This document shows, piece by piece, positions 46,651-55,395 of a DNA stretch of 64,000 nt. The position numbers were made by a program, and so were the translations under genes. Every line of letters begins with the position of its first letter. Position 1 is the first letter of the stretch. This DNA is from Macrosoma leucophasiata. Lineage: Eukaryota > Arthropoda > Insecta > Lepidoptera > Hedylidae. The DNA is taken from assembly GCA_036365455.1 (NCBI GenBank), contig JAWQUS010000027.1, positions 17,596,501 to 17,660,500 of the forward strand. Direction: 5' to 3'. Under the pieces are notes generated by a model that worked only from the letters and a program-made list of their open reading frames with translations, was not told the origin of the DNA and did no database searches.

Positions 46651-46706
46651 TGAGTCATCATTATCATTTCAGCCAAGAAACGTCCCCTGCTAAACAAAAG
46701 ATGCCC
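46651..46706 (+). repeat. short dispersed repeat (TCATCATTATCATTTCAGCC)
   Basis: Same wording as 384-435, followed by CGTCCCCTGCTAAACAAAAG. Confidence 0.5.
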
Positions 46707-47010
46707 TATTGCTTCTTATATAGGTATATGTTATTGGGGATATACCACGCTTGGAATGCGAGTTTGAGTTCGCAGTGGCGTAATTAAATCGCTGGCCGTG
46801 CCGCGTTTTTTCGTTTACTACTGTCCTATTCAAATGATTTGTCGCACTATTCAAATGATTTGTTGACACTAGCGGTATCATTCTCCTCCATCCATCATCG
46901 ATTTGTTGAATATGGCTGAATAAAAATTGTTGGAGTTACTTATCTTATTTTTTTGCCCAAAATGTAAACTCTACAATTTACGTCGTAGTTAATTTTTTTT
47001 TAATTATTTT

Positions 47011-47087
47011 ATTTTATGGAAGTGGCAAACAAGCATGCAGTTCACATTGATGTTAAGCGATGACTAGCCTATAGACACCCACACATT
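47011..47087 (-). repeat. BMC1-like terminal fragment
   Basis: T-run, GTGGCAAACAAGCATGCAGT, CACATTGATGTTAAGCGATG and GCCTATAGACACCCACACA, then cut. Only the tail-proximal 75 bp remain. Confidence 0.7.
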
Positions 47088-47970
47088 AATTTGTTCTCAT
47101 CTCACTCTAAGGAATACTAAGGATACGCCAAGAGCTACGTTATTTTTTTATTTAAAAAAACTAATTAGTTAGGGGTTTATCAAATGTTAACCTATTTTGG
47201 TGATATTTGAATATCGATCTATTTTCAGAAACAAGGAAGAGGAAGTATTATTATTTTTTCTTTCTGGTTAACAGACTTGGCAAAGATAAATTAGTATACT
47301 GTGCCCAAACCAAATGACTATCAATACACGTGATTAGGTACTTCAGTATGTTACTCTTGAATAAAAAAACTAGCAAATGCATGCTATTTTATCCATTTTA
47401 TACTTTGTGAACACCTAAAAATACAGTTAAAACAAAATTATACAAATGTATTCAAATAAACGACCGATCATATTTTTTTAAACTGTCAACTATGAATAAC
47501 TTCATAATTGTAAATCAGTTATATATTTAACTCATTGTCATGGTAATAGCTCGTTTGTATTGCAAATATTACGCAAACATCGAAACAAGTTTCAACGTAG
47601 ACCAACGCGAACGCCTTGATCGCACGATATGGCAGGTGTCGGGTGTCGCGGTAACTCACTAACCCCCCCCGGCCACAGAATATAATTATGATACTGCCCA
47701 GCGGGTTGACCGTTGACCACCCAACTAGATCGCTTTTGGCCTGGGTAGGTTTGTGATTGCATCTTGTCATTTTGCACTGCTTATGAAAACGCGATGAATA
47801 TTGTCAAATCTTTCATACTTAACTAGGTAGATATATACGGTTTAAGGAAACAAAATTCAAAAATAAATTAGTCAGTCAATCACCAGGACGTCACTACGTA
47901 AGAACGGTGTGATTTACCATTATTATCATATCTTAGTATATCGCTTAGGTAAGTAGGTATGTATGTATGT

Positions 47971-49167
47971 ACGATATCTTCACGCCAGGTTCCTAACGGG
48001 GTAGGCAGAGAGTGTAGAGCGCCAGATATCCCGGTTCTGACAAACCTTTCGTGCCTCGTCTACTTTCATCATTCTCTTCATACATGCACGCCGATTCCTA
48101 AGTCTTTTGACCCCACCATCAGACAGAACTCGACCTATTTGGTCATGGTAGGTCAGCCTTGGTCATCCTGGGCCTCTGCAACCATCCACATTCGCATTGT
48201 ATATCTGTGTAGTCATTCGCTCATTCGACATTCTTTCTACATATATGCCCGAACCATCGGAGCATGCCTTTTTTCATTTTTACACCGATACTATCATTCA
48301 CACAAAGCCTCTTTCTTACATCTTCATTACGAACGCGATCGGTGAGTGATACACCGCAGATCTTGCGCAATGATCTCATCTCGACCGCGTTCAACTTACT
48401 TTTATGCTCTTTCCTGCATACCCAGCTCTCGCTTCCATATAAAAGCATTGGAGTAAGTACAGCATTATGTACGGCTAGTCGCGCCCGCTGGCTGAGATGT
48501 TTAGATTCTAGCAGCTTACCCAACGCTCCATTCACGCAATTCCCAGCAAGCACTCTTCTTTCTATGTCAGTGGTGTACCTACCATCCTTGCTAAAAGCAC
48601 ATCCAAGATATACAATTTCATCAACCTGTTCTAACACTGCATCATCTACTACTACCCTTGCATTTGTTCTCTGTTCATCTCTTTCAAATACTAATACTTT
48701 AGTTTTATCCACATTCAATTGTAAGCCTTTCTCCATACAATCCTCTTTCATGACTGTGACTAACTAGTGCTTGTAGCAAAGATGGTGTAGAGCTAACAAT
48801 TACCGCATCATCTGCGTAAAGCAGACAGTTCACCACTAAGTCACCCATACGCACTCCCACATCCATCAACTTCACCCTCTGGAGGCATTTGTCCAGATAT
48901 ATGATAAACAGCCTAGACGAAAGCACGCAACCCTGTCTGACACCGATGTTAACATCAAACCAGGGTGACATGTTACCATCTACCCGCACACGTGCTTGAC
49001 AGCCCACATACGTGGACTGTATTGCACGGAGCAGACTGCCATCAATACCATACTCTGGCAAAATGTCCCACAGCTCCTTTCGTAATACCCTATCAAACGC
49101 TTTCTCCAAATCCACAAAACCGCTGAAAACCTTCTGGCTCACAGCCAGATGCTTCTCTACGATGTTC
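47971..49167 (-). pseudogene. RTE-like LINE, 5'-truncated, with RT palm and C-terminus
   Basis: On the minus strand the first frame (49178-48705) encodes EKHLAVSQKVF, DLEKAFDRV (motif A), GVRQGCVLSSRLF (motif B) and LLYADDAVIV (catalytic YADD). A one-base frameshift near 48760 leads to a second frame (48751-48221) with LNVDKTKVLVFE, LYGSESWVCRKEH, MRSLRKICGVS and LRWFGHICRKN. After further frame breaks it reads PRLTY, GVKRLRNRRACM and AYPVRNLA, where the coding end coincides with the 3' tail (CCTACCCCGTTAGGAACCTG, GTGAAGATATC). Short TACA repeats follow. 5' truncation at about 49167 is typical of LINEs. Frameshifts make it dead, but the frames are long, so it is fairly recent. Confidence 0.85.
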
Positions 49168-49328
49168 TGTAGATACATGACGTGTATTCGAGTAAATACC
49201 TATGTATTTGCTTTTCGAATTTGGACAGTGCTTACTTCGCGAGCACATCGGAATCACTTAGATAGTTTAGATACCTATCAGGCGTAACGATAGGATATCT
49301 GATAGCCCTAAACAATTTATTTAAAAAC

Positions 49329-49505
49329 TAGCTGATCCGGGAAACTTCGTATTGCCTCAGAATAATAATAAAAATAATGTGTTAGGTGTTTCTTTGACAG
49401 ATGCGGACTATTTGTATAGGAAAATGAAATTGTGGTTTTTACTATTATATAAAGGTCCAGCCGTTCTCGAGTTTTAGCGAGACTAACGAACAGCAATTGA
49501 TTTTA
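49329..49505 (+). repeat. dispersed repeat with CTAGCTGATCCGGGAAACTT head
   Basis: Head ACTAGCTGATCCGGGAAACT then CGTATTGCCTCAG. Tail AAAGGTCCAGCCGTTCTCG then AGTTTTAGCGAGAC. Confidence 0.6.
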
Positions 49506-50027
49506 TACACAACGTGTAACAGGATTAAATATACAACCCGAAACTTGTTTGTTCAGAATCGATAACTGAATCGATTTTAGGCATTTTTAATATAGTTAAT
49601 GTTTAATGCCAAAATTAATTAGAATGAATTAAATTATGGTCACCCATTTGATGAATAGTCAAAACAAACGAAAATGAGTCTTAACGTCCATCCAAAATAA
49701 AATGCTAGTCTCAACAAATTCATTAGAACTCGACGTGCATTTTTTATAATTAATAATTTAAGAAATAAAATAGTGAAAATTAATGTTATAGGTAACTAGC
49801 GAGTGTTAAATCTCGATTTTCTAATCGGGGTATGTGATAGTGTGCATTATTCCCGTTACATGTTGTATATAGACAAACTCGTATTTTGTATGAAATTAAA
49901 CTAAAGAATTTGAACTAATCCTTCCCCAAACTTATTATATCACTTGTCAGTTGTCAGTCAACACATTATTATCTAAAATCTCTATGTAGGTAGAGTTCGA
50001 AAGACTTCTTTATAAAAATACTATCTG
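49506..50027. other. AT-rich non-coding stretch
   Basis: Nothing recognised. Confidence 0.4.
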
Positions 50028-50130
50028 TTGCCCGCGGCTTCGCCCGCGTGGATGTCGTTTTATAAAGCTTTTTCCCGAATTTTCTTTACTATAAACCTCA
50101 CGGAGCCCAAGACCTTTCCTTTATTATAGA
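50028..50130 (+). repeat. dispersed repeat interrupted by the LTR element
   Basis: CTGTTGCCCGCGGCTTCGCC then CGCGTGGATGTCG, ending CCTTTATTATAGA. The LTR retrotransposon begins directly after this and the sequence TAGATAT resumes at 54288, so the element landed at the AT-rich end of this repeat. Confidence 0.65.
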
Positions 50131-50490
50131 TATAAGTCTGTTTTACTACATGAAAGAAATAAACCTTGTGTTGCTATAAAGAAGATTTATTGTTAGTTTT
50201 TTTTATACAGAGACTATTTTATTTAGGTAATATAAAACAATATGAACTCAAACCTGTAAAGAAGAAACGACAATGAAAGTTTATTCTTTCACTTTTAAAA
50301 CATAAAATAATATAATATTAAAATTTTCATTGATTACCAATTGTCAATCAACTCGTATTTAAATCTGTCATCTGACATTCTGAATTCGTTTCTTCTTTAA
50401 AATCAGACAATTAAAAAGTTAAAAACTATAACCAAACTTCATGGTAAGTAAACACACAGAGTGCGAAGAAAGAAATAGTATTTCTTTACA
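50131..50490 (-). repeat. 3' LTR (360 bp)
   Basis: On the minus strand it starts TGTAAAGAAATACTATTTC and ends ..ACAGACTTATA. It carries ATTGTCGTTT (plus-strand 50265-50274) just after an initiator-like TTTCATTG. Confidence 0.95.
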
Positions 50491-50502
50491 TCTCCCCCCA
50501 TG
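50491..50502 (-). other. polypurine tract
   Basis: Minus strand CATGGGGGGAGA directly before the 3' LTR start TGTAAAG. This is the expected plus-strand primer position and it fixes the LTR boundary. Confidence 0.9.
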
Positions 50503-50527
50503 GGGAAGAAAATTCACCCGTGAATTT

Positions 50528-52000
50528 TCACTCCAGTTCTCCATTTGATACTTGCACATTCTCATCCTCTGTTATCTGTACTGGAATTAGTTTTGTGATA
50601 TGAAAAAGATTTGACTCTGTTTTTCTATGTCCTGTATCTATCTCGTAAATTGTATTAGATTTCTTTTTAATTATTTTATATGGTCCAATTCTCAATTCAT
50701 CTAGCTTTTTCCTATTTAGTTTATTCCCATTTTCTATATATACTAGATCTCCCACACTGAATTCTCTTTGTTTTCTATTCCTATCATACCTCATTTTGTT
50801 ATAGTAATGTGATTTCAAGGTATTATTAAGCGCTGTTTTCTTATCTCCGATCCAGTCACTATTTATACCTCCTTGTTGTAGTTCTTTTGGTAAAACCTTA
50901 ACATCTGTTCCGTATAGCAAATAACATGGTGCATAGCCAGTTACTGAGTGGTTAGTCTGATTGTATTTTTCTACACATTCATGTGCTATTGTAGTCCACG
51001 CTCTGTTTTCTCCATCTTCATTGATTTTGCATCTAATTTTGTTAACTATCGTTTGATTCAACCTTTCATTTAGGCCATTAGAAAACGGTGCATTCACTGC
51101 TGTAAAAATTATTGTTATTTGTTTGTCAGTAAGGAACTTCTTGAATTCTTTAGAGTTTATTCCTGGATACTGGTCGGTAAGGAGCATCCCAATCTCTTCG
51201 GTTTCAGCGACCTTATTTATAAGCTTTATAAAGTCATGTGCACCCTGGGTTTTTGATGTTATAATAAATGCATATCTAGTAAAGTGGTCCACTAAAAGAT
51301 GTATGTATTTCTTGGTTGATCTAGAACCACCAAAACCTCCAATTGTGTCTATTGATACTATTTCAAAAGGTCTTGTCGCTGGGCCTAAATATGACATTAA
51401 TCCGTATTTGTGTTGTCCTCTTGTTTTGTTTTTTATGCAAATTTCACAATTCCTACAAACATTTTTAATATTTTTCGTTAAATTTTTTGTTGCGTACAGT
51501 GAACTAATAGTCGTTAGCATTTGTCCCACTCCAATGTGACATAGGTCTTCATGTATTCGCTTTATAAATTTAATACTGAATTCTTCTGTTATTATTATTT
51601 TCTCTTTGTTCCTAATTCTTTTGAAGTATAAATTGTGTTTTTTGATTATTTTATTATTGTTTCTCTGTATTTCTTTATTTTGATTCTGATCTATTACAAT
51701 ATCTTCTAATGTAATTAAGTTCACAACTTTCAGTTGTTCTTCTAGATTATCTTCTGGTTCTAATACAGGATTCCGACTTAAACAGTCCGCTTCTAAATTA
51801 TCTTTTCCAGGGGAATATTTGATTTTAAAATCATATTGTGAAAGGTAATAAGTCAAATCACCTAGTTCTTCGTCTGTTCTAGCTTTTAAGTTCATGTTTT
51901 CTAATGGTTTATGGTCTGTGTAGACTGTAAACGATTTACCTATCAGCCAGTACTGCCAATATCTTAGTGCTTCTTTAATAGCTAAGCATTCTAAATATAT
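50528..52000 (-). pseudogene. pol: pol, 3' part: RNase H remnant and integrase
   Basis: The continuous frame from 51895 has 455 residues. Similarity starts further upstream, at about 52000, with LECLAIKEALRYWQYWL of RNase H, in a frame different from the protease/RT part. Residues 30-41 contain the RNase H end (ADCLSR). Integrase follows: zinc finger H115/H120 and C150/C153 (CEICIKNK), then core D183 (SIDTIG), D241 (LLTDQYPG) and E277 (SNGLNERL), spaced D-57-D-35-E. The C-terminal GPY/F module is at 403-409 (IGPYKII). Integrase looks intact, ends 37 bases before the 3' LTR, and would cut and join element ends in the nucleus. Expression requires pol continuity, which the upstream deletion has broken. 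Confidence 0.9.
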
Positions 52001-52763
52001 TGCCTTTTTCTTCTTTTTTAAATGTCAAAGTTACTGGTGCTGCGAATGGACTATAAGATTCTTCTATAAGCGCATTATCCAATAATTCGGCTATTTGTTC
52101 TGCTATCTCTTTTTTGTCTTCTATAGTGCATCTGTATGGCCTCTTGCTGCAGTATTTATCCATTAATAAATCTATTCTTGCTTCATATCCTTTAACCTTT
52201 CCCACGTCATACTTGTTTTTGGCAAAAACTGATTGATATTGTTGTATTAGCTTATTTATTTCTTCCCTTTTATCATCATCTAAATGACCAACCTTTATTT
52301 CAAATTCCTCCTCTTTGATATGTTCATTAAAATTAATTTTGTTTTCGTTTTCATATTTATTACCTTCATTTTCACCTTCGTCTATCTTTTTCTCCATTTT
52401 TTTACTATTCTTTTCATGTAAGTATTGTTTCTGAGTTATTTTTAACTCCTCATTTTGTACTAGCTTGTATTTCTTTATCATATCTAATCCTATTAAGAAA
52501 TCATATCTGAATTTGTGTTCGTCAATGATGTACACATCCACATTTTCTTCTATTTCAAAAATTTTTATTTTTAAATTTGTCAAACCACTTGTTTTTTGGA
52601 CACCATTAATTGTTACTATATTTTCTTCATTCGAGTTATGTCCTTTTGTATTTAGTTTTAGTAATTTGGAATTAATTAGAGATACATTTGAACCTGAATC
52701 GTATACTCCATAAATTTCTAATTTATTATTTAACAGTAGTTTGATCTTAATTAATGGTGTCAC
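51975..52763 (-). pseudogene. pol: pol, 5' part: protease and truncated reverse transcriptase
   Basis: An aspartic protease with DSGSNVSLI at residues 22-30 and a partner region IGLDMIKKY at 91-99. A charged linker follows, then the RT fingers: YQSVFAKN, KGYEARIDLL, and SPFAAPVTLTFKKEEKG ending near residue 254. Instead of continuing into the RT palm, the frame meets RNase H sequence out of frame (KGNIFRMLSY then stop). The entire RT catalytic centre and the first part of RNase H are deleted. The frame has no ATG; it opens by -1 frameshift from gag (heptamer at 52769-52775). The protease would process Gag and integrase. Confidence 0.9.
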
Positions 52764-52765
52764 TA

Positions 52766-53902
52766 CTAGTTTTTTTGTTCTGTTTCATTTAACTCTGCTT
52801 CAATCACTGAATTATTTACATGTTTAATATATCTTTTATTTAATTTATCATCTTCTCTAACTCTAAACCAGCATGCAGCTTCGGAATGATAGCGAACCCC
52901 TTTATTTAATTTTACGCATATTTTGCATGGATAACGTCCTTCATTTGTAATATTTATCCTTTGATTTTCATACTTTCTGTACGTTCCATTCCTATTTTTA
53001 TTTACCAAATGTTCATACTTTCTCACCTCATTGAATAAACATACTATATCGTTCATTGCTTCTCTATTTATCTTCTCTAATACAAAACCTGGCAAACCTA
53101 CCGCTATCAGATCCACCAGTGTACCTGTATCAATTGAATTTCTCATGTCCAATAAAAGTTTTTCCTTTTTAATGGCATAGTCCACTAATGAACCATCCTT
53201 ATATTTAAATAACAATGCATAGGTCACTTGGTTCCAGTTTTGGTTTGCAAATGACTCGCACAACTTTTCTTTCCAAACTATCCACTCTGAGTTGAGTGTT
53301 AATTTTATAATCATTGAGCTGTACCAATCAACACAACTTTTATCCATAAATAGTCGGAGAATCTCAATTTTTTGTTCATCTTTCATAATACCGAAGCGAG
53401 AACATTCTCTCTCAAAAATGTCAATCCATTGCCTTGCATTCGAGTTTTTGCTCGTAAATTTCTCAATCACAAACTTCTCTGCGACATATTTCAGATTCTG
53501 TTTTTTTAAATCATGTGTATTTTCTATTAACTTTGTAAACATTTCTTCCAATAAATTCGAATCTCTAATTTGTTCTTCAGATGCTCGGTAATGTTCAATT
53601 TCCTCCAGATATTGTTCTCCAAATTGTAAGTTACCATCAGCATCTATGTAAATTTCTCGTAATTTATCTGTCATAGTTATCCAAACTCTTCGTGTCTGAT
53701 GTCTTTTCTTTAAACTATTTTTTACTTTGTTGTACACAGCTGTCTCAATTAATTCTTCGTGAAATCCAACAGACTGTAATTCCTCTGGTATAGCAAATTT
53801 TTTTTCATCTTTAGTTGTGATTGAGGTTACACAACAAATATTAGATTTTCCATCATTCGCCGGTAAAATCGTGAATTCAAAACGTAACTGCTCCATTTGC
53901 AT
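52766..53902 (-). CDS. gag: retrotransposon Gag, 378 residues
   Basis: An intact frame starting ATG 26 bases after the 5' LTR. Residues 140-300 have the helical capsid style of Ty3/gypsy Gag (QWIDIFERECSRF, DWYSSMIIKL, FANQNW, KKEKLLLDM). A zinc-knuckle-like CX2CX9HX4C follows at C326, C329, H339 and C344, a longer C-to-H gap than the usual CX2CX4HX4C. Gag forms the particle that packages element RNA in the cytoplasm. The last codons are CAA AAA AAC TAG, so the slippery A_AAA_AAC abuts the stop and sets the Gag to Gag-Pol ratio. It is the only intact multi-domain gene of this copy. Confidence 0.9.
   Translation of the reverse strand: MQMEQLRFEFTILPANDGKSNICCVTSITTKDEKKFAIPEELQSVGFHEELIETAVYNKVKNSLKKRHQTRRVWITMTDKLREIYIDADGNLQFGEQYLEEIEHYRASEEQIRDSNLLEEMFTKLIENTHDLKKQNLKYVAEKFVIEKFTSKNSNARQWIDIFERECSRFGIMKDEQKIEILRLFMDKSCVDWYSSMIIKLTLNSEWIVWKEKLCESFANQNWNQVTYALLFKYKDGSLVDYAIKKEKLLLDMRNSIDTGTLVDLIAVGLPGFVLEKINREAMNDIVCLFNEVRKYEHLVNKNRNGTYRKYENQRINITNEGRYPCKICVKLNKGVRYHSEAACWFRVREDDKLNKRYIKHVNNSVIEAELNETEQKN
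52769..52775 (-). other. -1 ribosomal frameshift heptamer A_AAA_AAC
   Basis: Minus-strand AAAAAAC in the gag frame (codons AAA AAC) immediately before the TAG stop at 52766-52768. The protease frame is -1 relative to gag and open through this point. No downstream structure was analysed. Confidence 0.8.
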
Positions 53903-53918
53903 CTTTTTATAAACAAAA

Positions 53919-53928
53919 TTGTCGTTTT
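53919..53928 (-). other. candidate self-primer binding site
   Basis: Minus-strand AAACGACAAT directly follows the 5' LTR. It lacks the TGG of tRNA-primed elements. It is exactly complementary to ATTGTCGTTT inside each LTR (minus strand; plus coordinates 54062-54071 in the 5' LTR), where an initiator-like TCATT places a likely transcript start. This arrangement matches the self-priming of Tf1-type elements. Confidence 0.65.
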
Positions 53929-54287
53929 ATAAGTCTGTTTTACTACATGAAAGAAATAAACCTTGTGTTGCTGTAAAGAAGATTTATTGTTAGTTTTTTT
54001 TATACAGAGACTATTTTATTTAGGTAATATAAAACAATATGAACTCAAACCTGTAAAGAAGAAACGACAATGAAAGTTTATTCTTTCACTTTTAAAACAT
54101 AAAATAATATAATATTAAAATTTTCATTGATTACCAATTGTCAATCAACTCGTATTTAAATCTGTCATCTGACATTCTGAATTCGTTTCTTCTTTAAAAT
54201 CAGACAATTAAAAAGTTAAAAACTATAACCAAACTTCATGGTAAGTAAACACACAGAGTGCGAAGAAAGAAATAGTATTTCTTTACA
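53929..54287 (-). repeat. 5' LTR (359 bp)
   Basis: Almost identical to 50131-50490. Differences: CTGTAAA for CTATAAA, and one T fewer after GTCTG. If the transcript starts at 54071, U3 is about 216 bp and R plus U5 about 143 bp. Confidence 0.95.
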
Positions 54288-54817
54288 TAGATATTTAAAT
54301 TTTTTATCTTGAATAACTCAAGTTTTTAATTTACTGATTGAACGTAAATTGGAACATAATGTTTTAATGTCAATGAAGTAACAATACTCTAAAATACTCT
54401 AAATGTAAACAAAAAAAAAAAAAAAAAAGAATAAACACAGCACTATTTCATTTAAAAAAAAGAACCGGACAAATTGAGGGCCTCCTCCTTTTTTTTGAAG
54501 TCGGTTAAAAAATACCTATAAACCTATATGAATAAACATTAATTTGACATTTACTCGCAACACTAATAAGAGATTTAGTTTAAATCAGTTTATAGTCTTA
54601 GGATAACAATTTGGTGGATCAATAATTGAATTATCATAGTAATCATAATACCTATCATAATCGTTATTCGATCTGACATTAGTGGACTAATAACGCCTTA
54701 GTGATTTCGAGTGCAATGACATTACGAGGTGATATTTGCAGATTGTACGTAAGTAAGTATTTAAATTTGTCCATGTGTTCTCGGAATTAAAATCGTTAGA
54801 CGTAAACGTCCACACCT
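54288..54817. other. non-coding stretch
   Basis: A long A run lies at about 54411-54429. A repeat end (GGACAAATTGAGGGCCTCC .. GAAGTCGGTTAAAAAATA) lies at 54464-54511. No gene. Confidence 0.5.
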
Positions 54818-55139
54818 GGCTCTACACTAGCGTGTTACGTCGCGACGTGATCCGTGCGCGAACTGGGTCCCTCCACACTCGCAAAGCTTCACAGTCTTGT
54901 TCACGACTTTGATCATAGATTAGTGTATATACTCGGACTATGATGGACGACGACGTGATTTCTCTCGTACGCTACTGCGGAAAACTGCGAGTGTGGGTGC
55001 GTTCACGTTCGCGCGCAGCAAACACTTTGACGCGGGCCAAAAAAAACGACTCTGATCGGGGAACGGCGCGAAGCGTGAACGAGAATGCGTGAACAACATC
55101 TACACTCGTCGCGGGTATTCGCGGCGCGAGTGTAGAGCC
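54818..55139. mobile_element. TIR element with concentric inverted repeats (322 bp)
   Basis: Ends GGCTCTACACT and AGTGTAGAGCC. Inside, CCACACTCGCA (about 54874) pairs with TGCGAGTGTGG (about 54988). The right end is also a local hairpin (CTACACTCG .. CGAGTGTAG, 55100-55135). The interior is CpG-rich (GTCGCGACGTG, GTTCGCGCGC). No coding sequence. Target duplication not identified. Confidence 0.65.
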
Positions 55140-55395
55140 GAGTTATCAATGCATGCATTCAAGCGTAGACATGCAAAACACCCACGATTCGCTAGTTATC
55201 TACGTTTTGTCCCATGTGATAAGTGGCGAGGCGAGCCTATTGATATCTCCGAGTACGTTATCTACTTTACTTACCCAATTCCGATGGTGGCACTCTTCCG
55301 AGGTGGGAATCTTCCGAAAAATTTAAATATCCCAATATATTAATCATCAACCTCCCAAGGTTCGATTCCAGGACCCCAGCGTAGCAGTAGTGGTT
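55140..55395 (-). mobile_element. tRNA-SINE copy, diverged
   Basis: On the minus strand: head CACTACTGCTACGCTGGGG then TCCTGGAATCGAACC, body with GATATCAATAGGCTCGCC and TTATCACATGGGAC, then CGAATCGTGGGTGTTTTGC and GCATGCATTGATAAC. The LINE-like tail is missing. It abuts the TIR element directly. Confidence 0.75.

Larger units (their letters stand above)
50131..54287 (-). mobile_element. Ty3/gypsy-type LTR retrotransposon, recent, internally deleted
   Basis: A 4,157-bp element reading right to left: 5' LTR (53929-54287), primer-binding site, gag, protease, truncated RT, RNase H remnant, integrase, polypurine tract, 3' LTR (50131-50490). The two LTRs differ at one substitution and one T-run length, so insertion is recent. 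TAGA lies outside both ends (50127-50130 and 54288-54291). Because the left LTR edge also begins TATA, the duplication could be read as 4-6 bp. Gene order protease-RT-RNase H-integrase is diagnostic of Ty3/gypsy. There is no env frame after integrase. Confidence 0.95.

Noticed and set aside
47959..48767. Plus-strand frames over the LINE (128 and 167 codons)
   Set aside because: Antisense shadows of the reverse transcriptase C-terminus.
51123..51539. 138-codon plus-strand frame inside the LTR element
   Set aside because: Antisense to integrase, whose motifs are clear on the minus strand.
50131..54287. An env gene (errantivirus status)
   Set aside because: Integrase ends 37 bases before the 3' LTR and no third frame exists, so no envelope gene is present in this copy.
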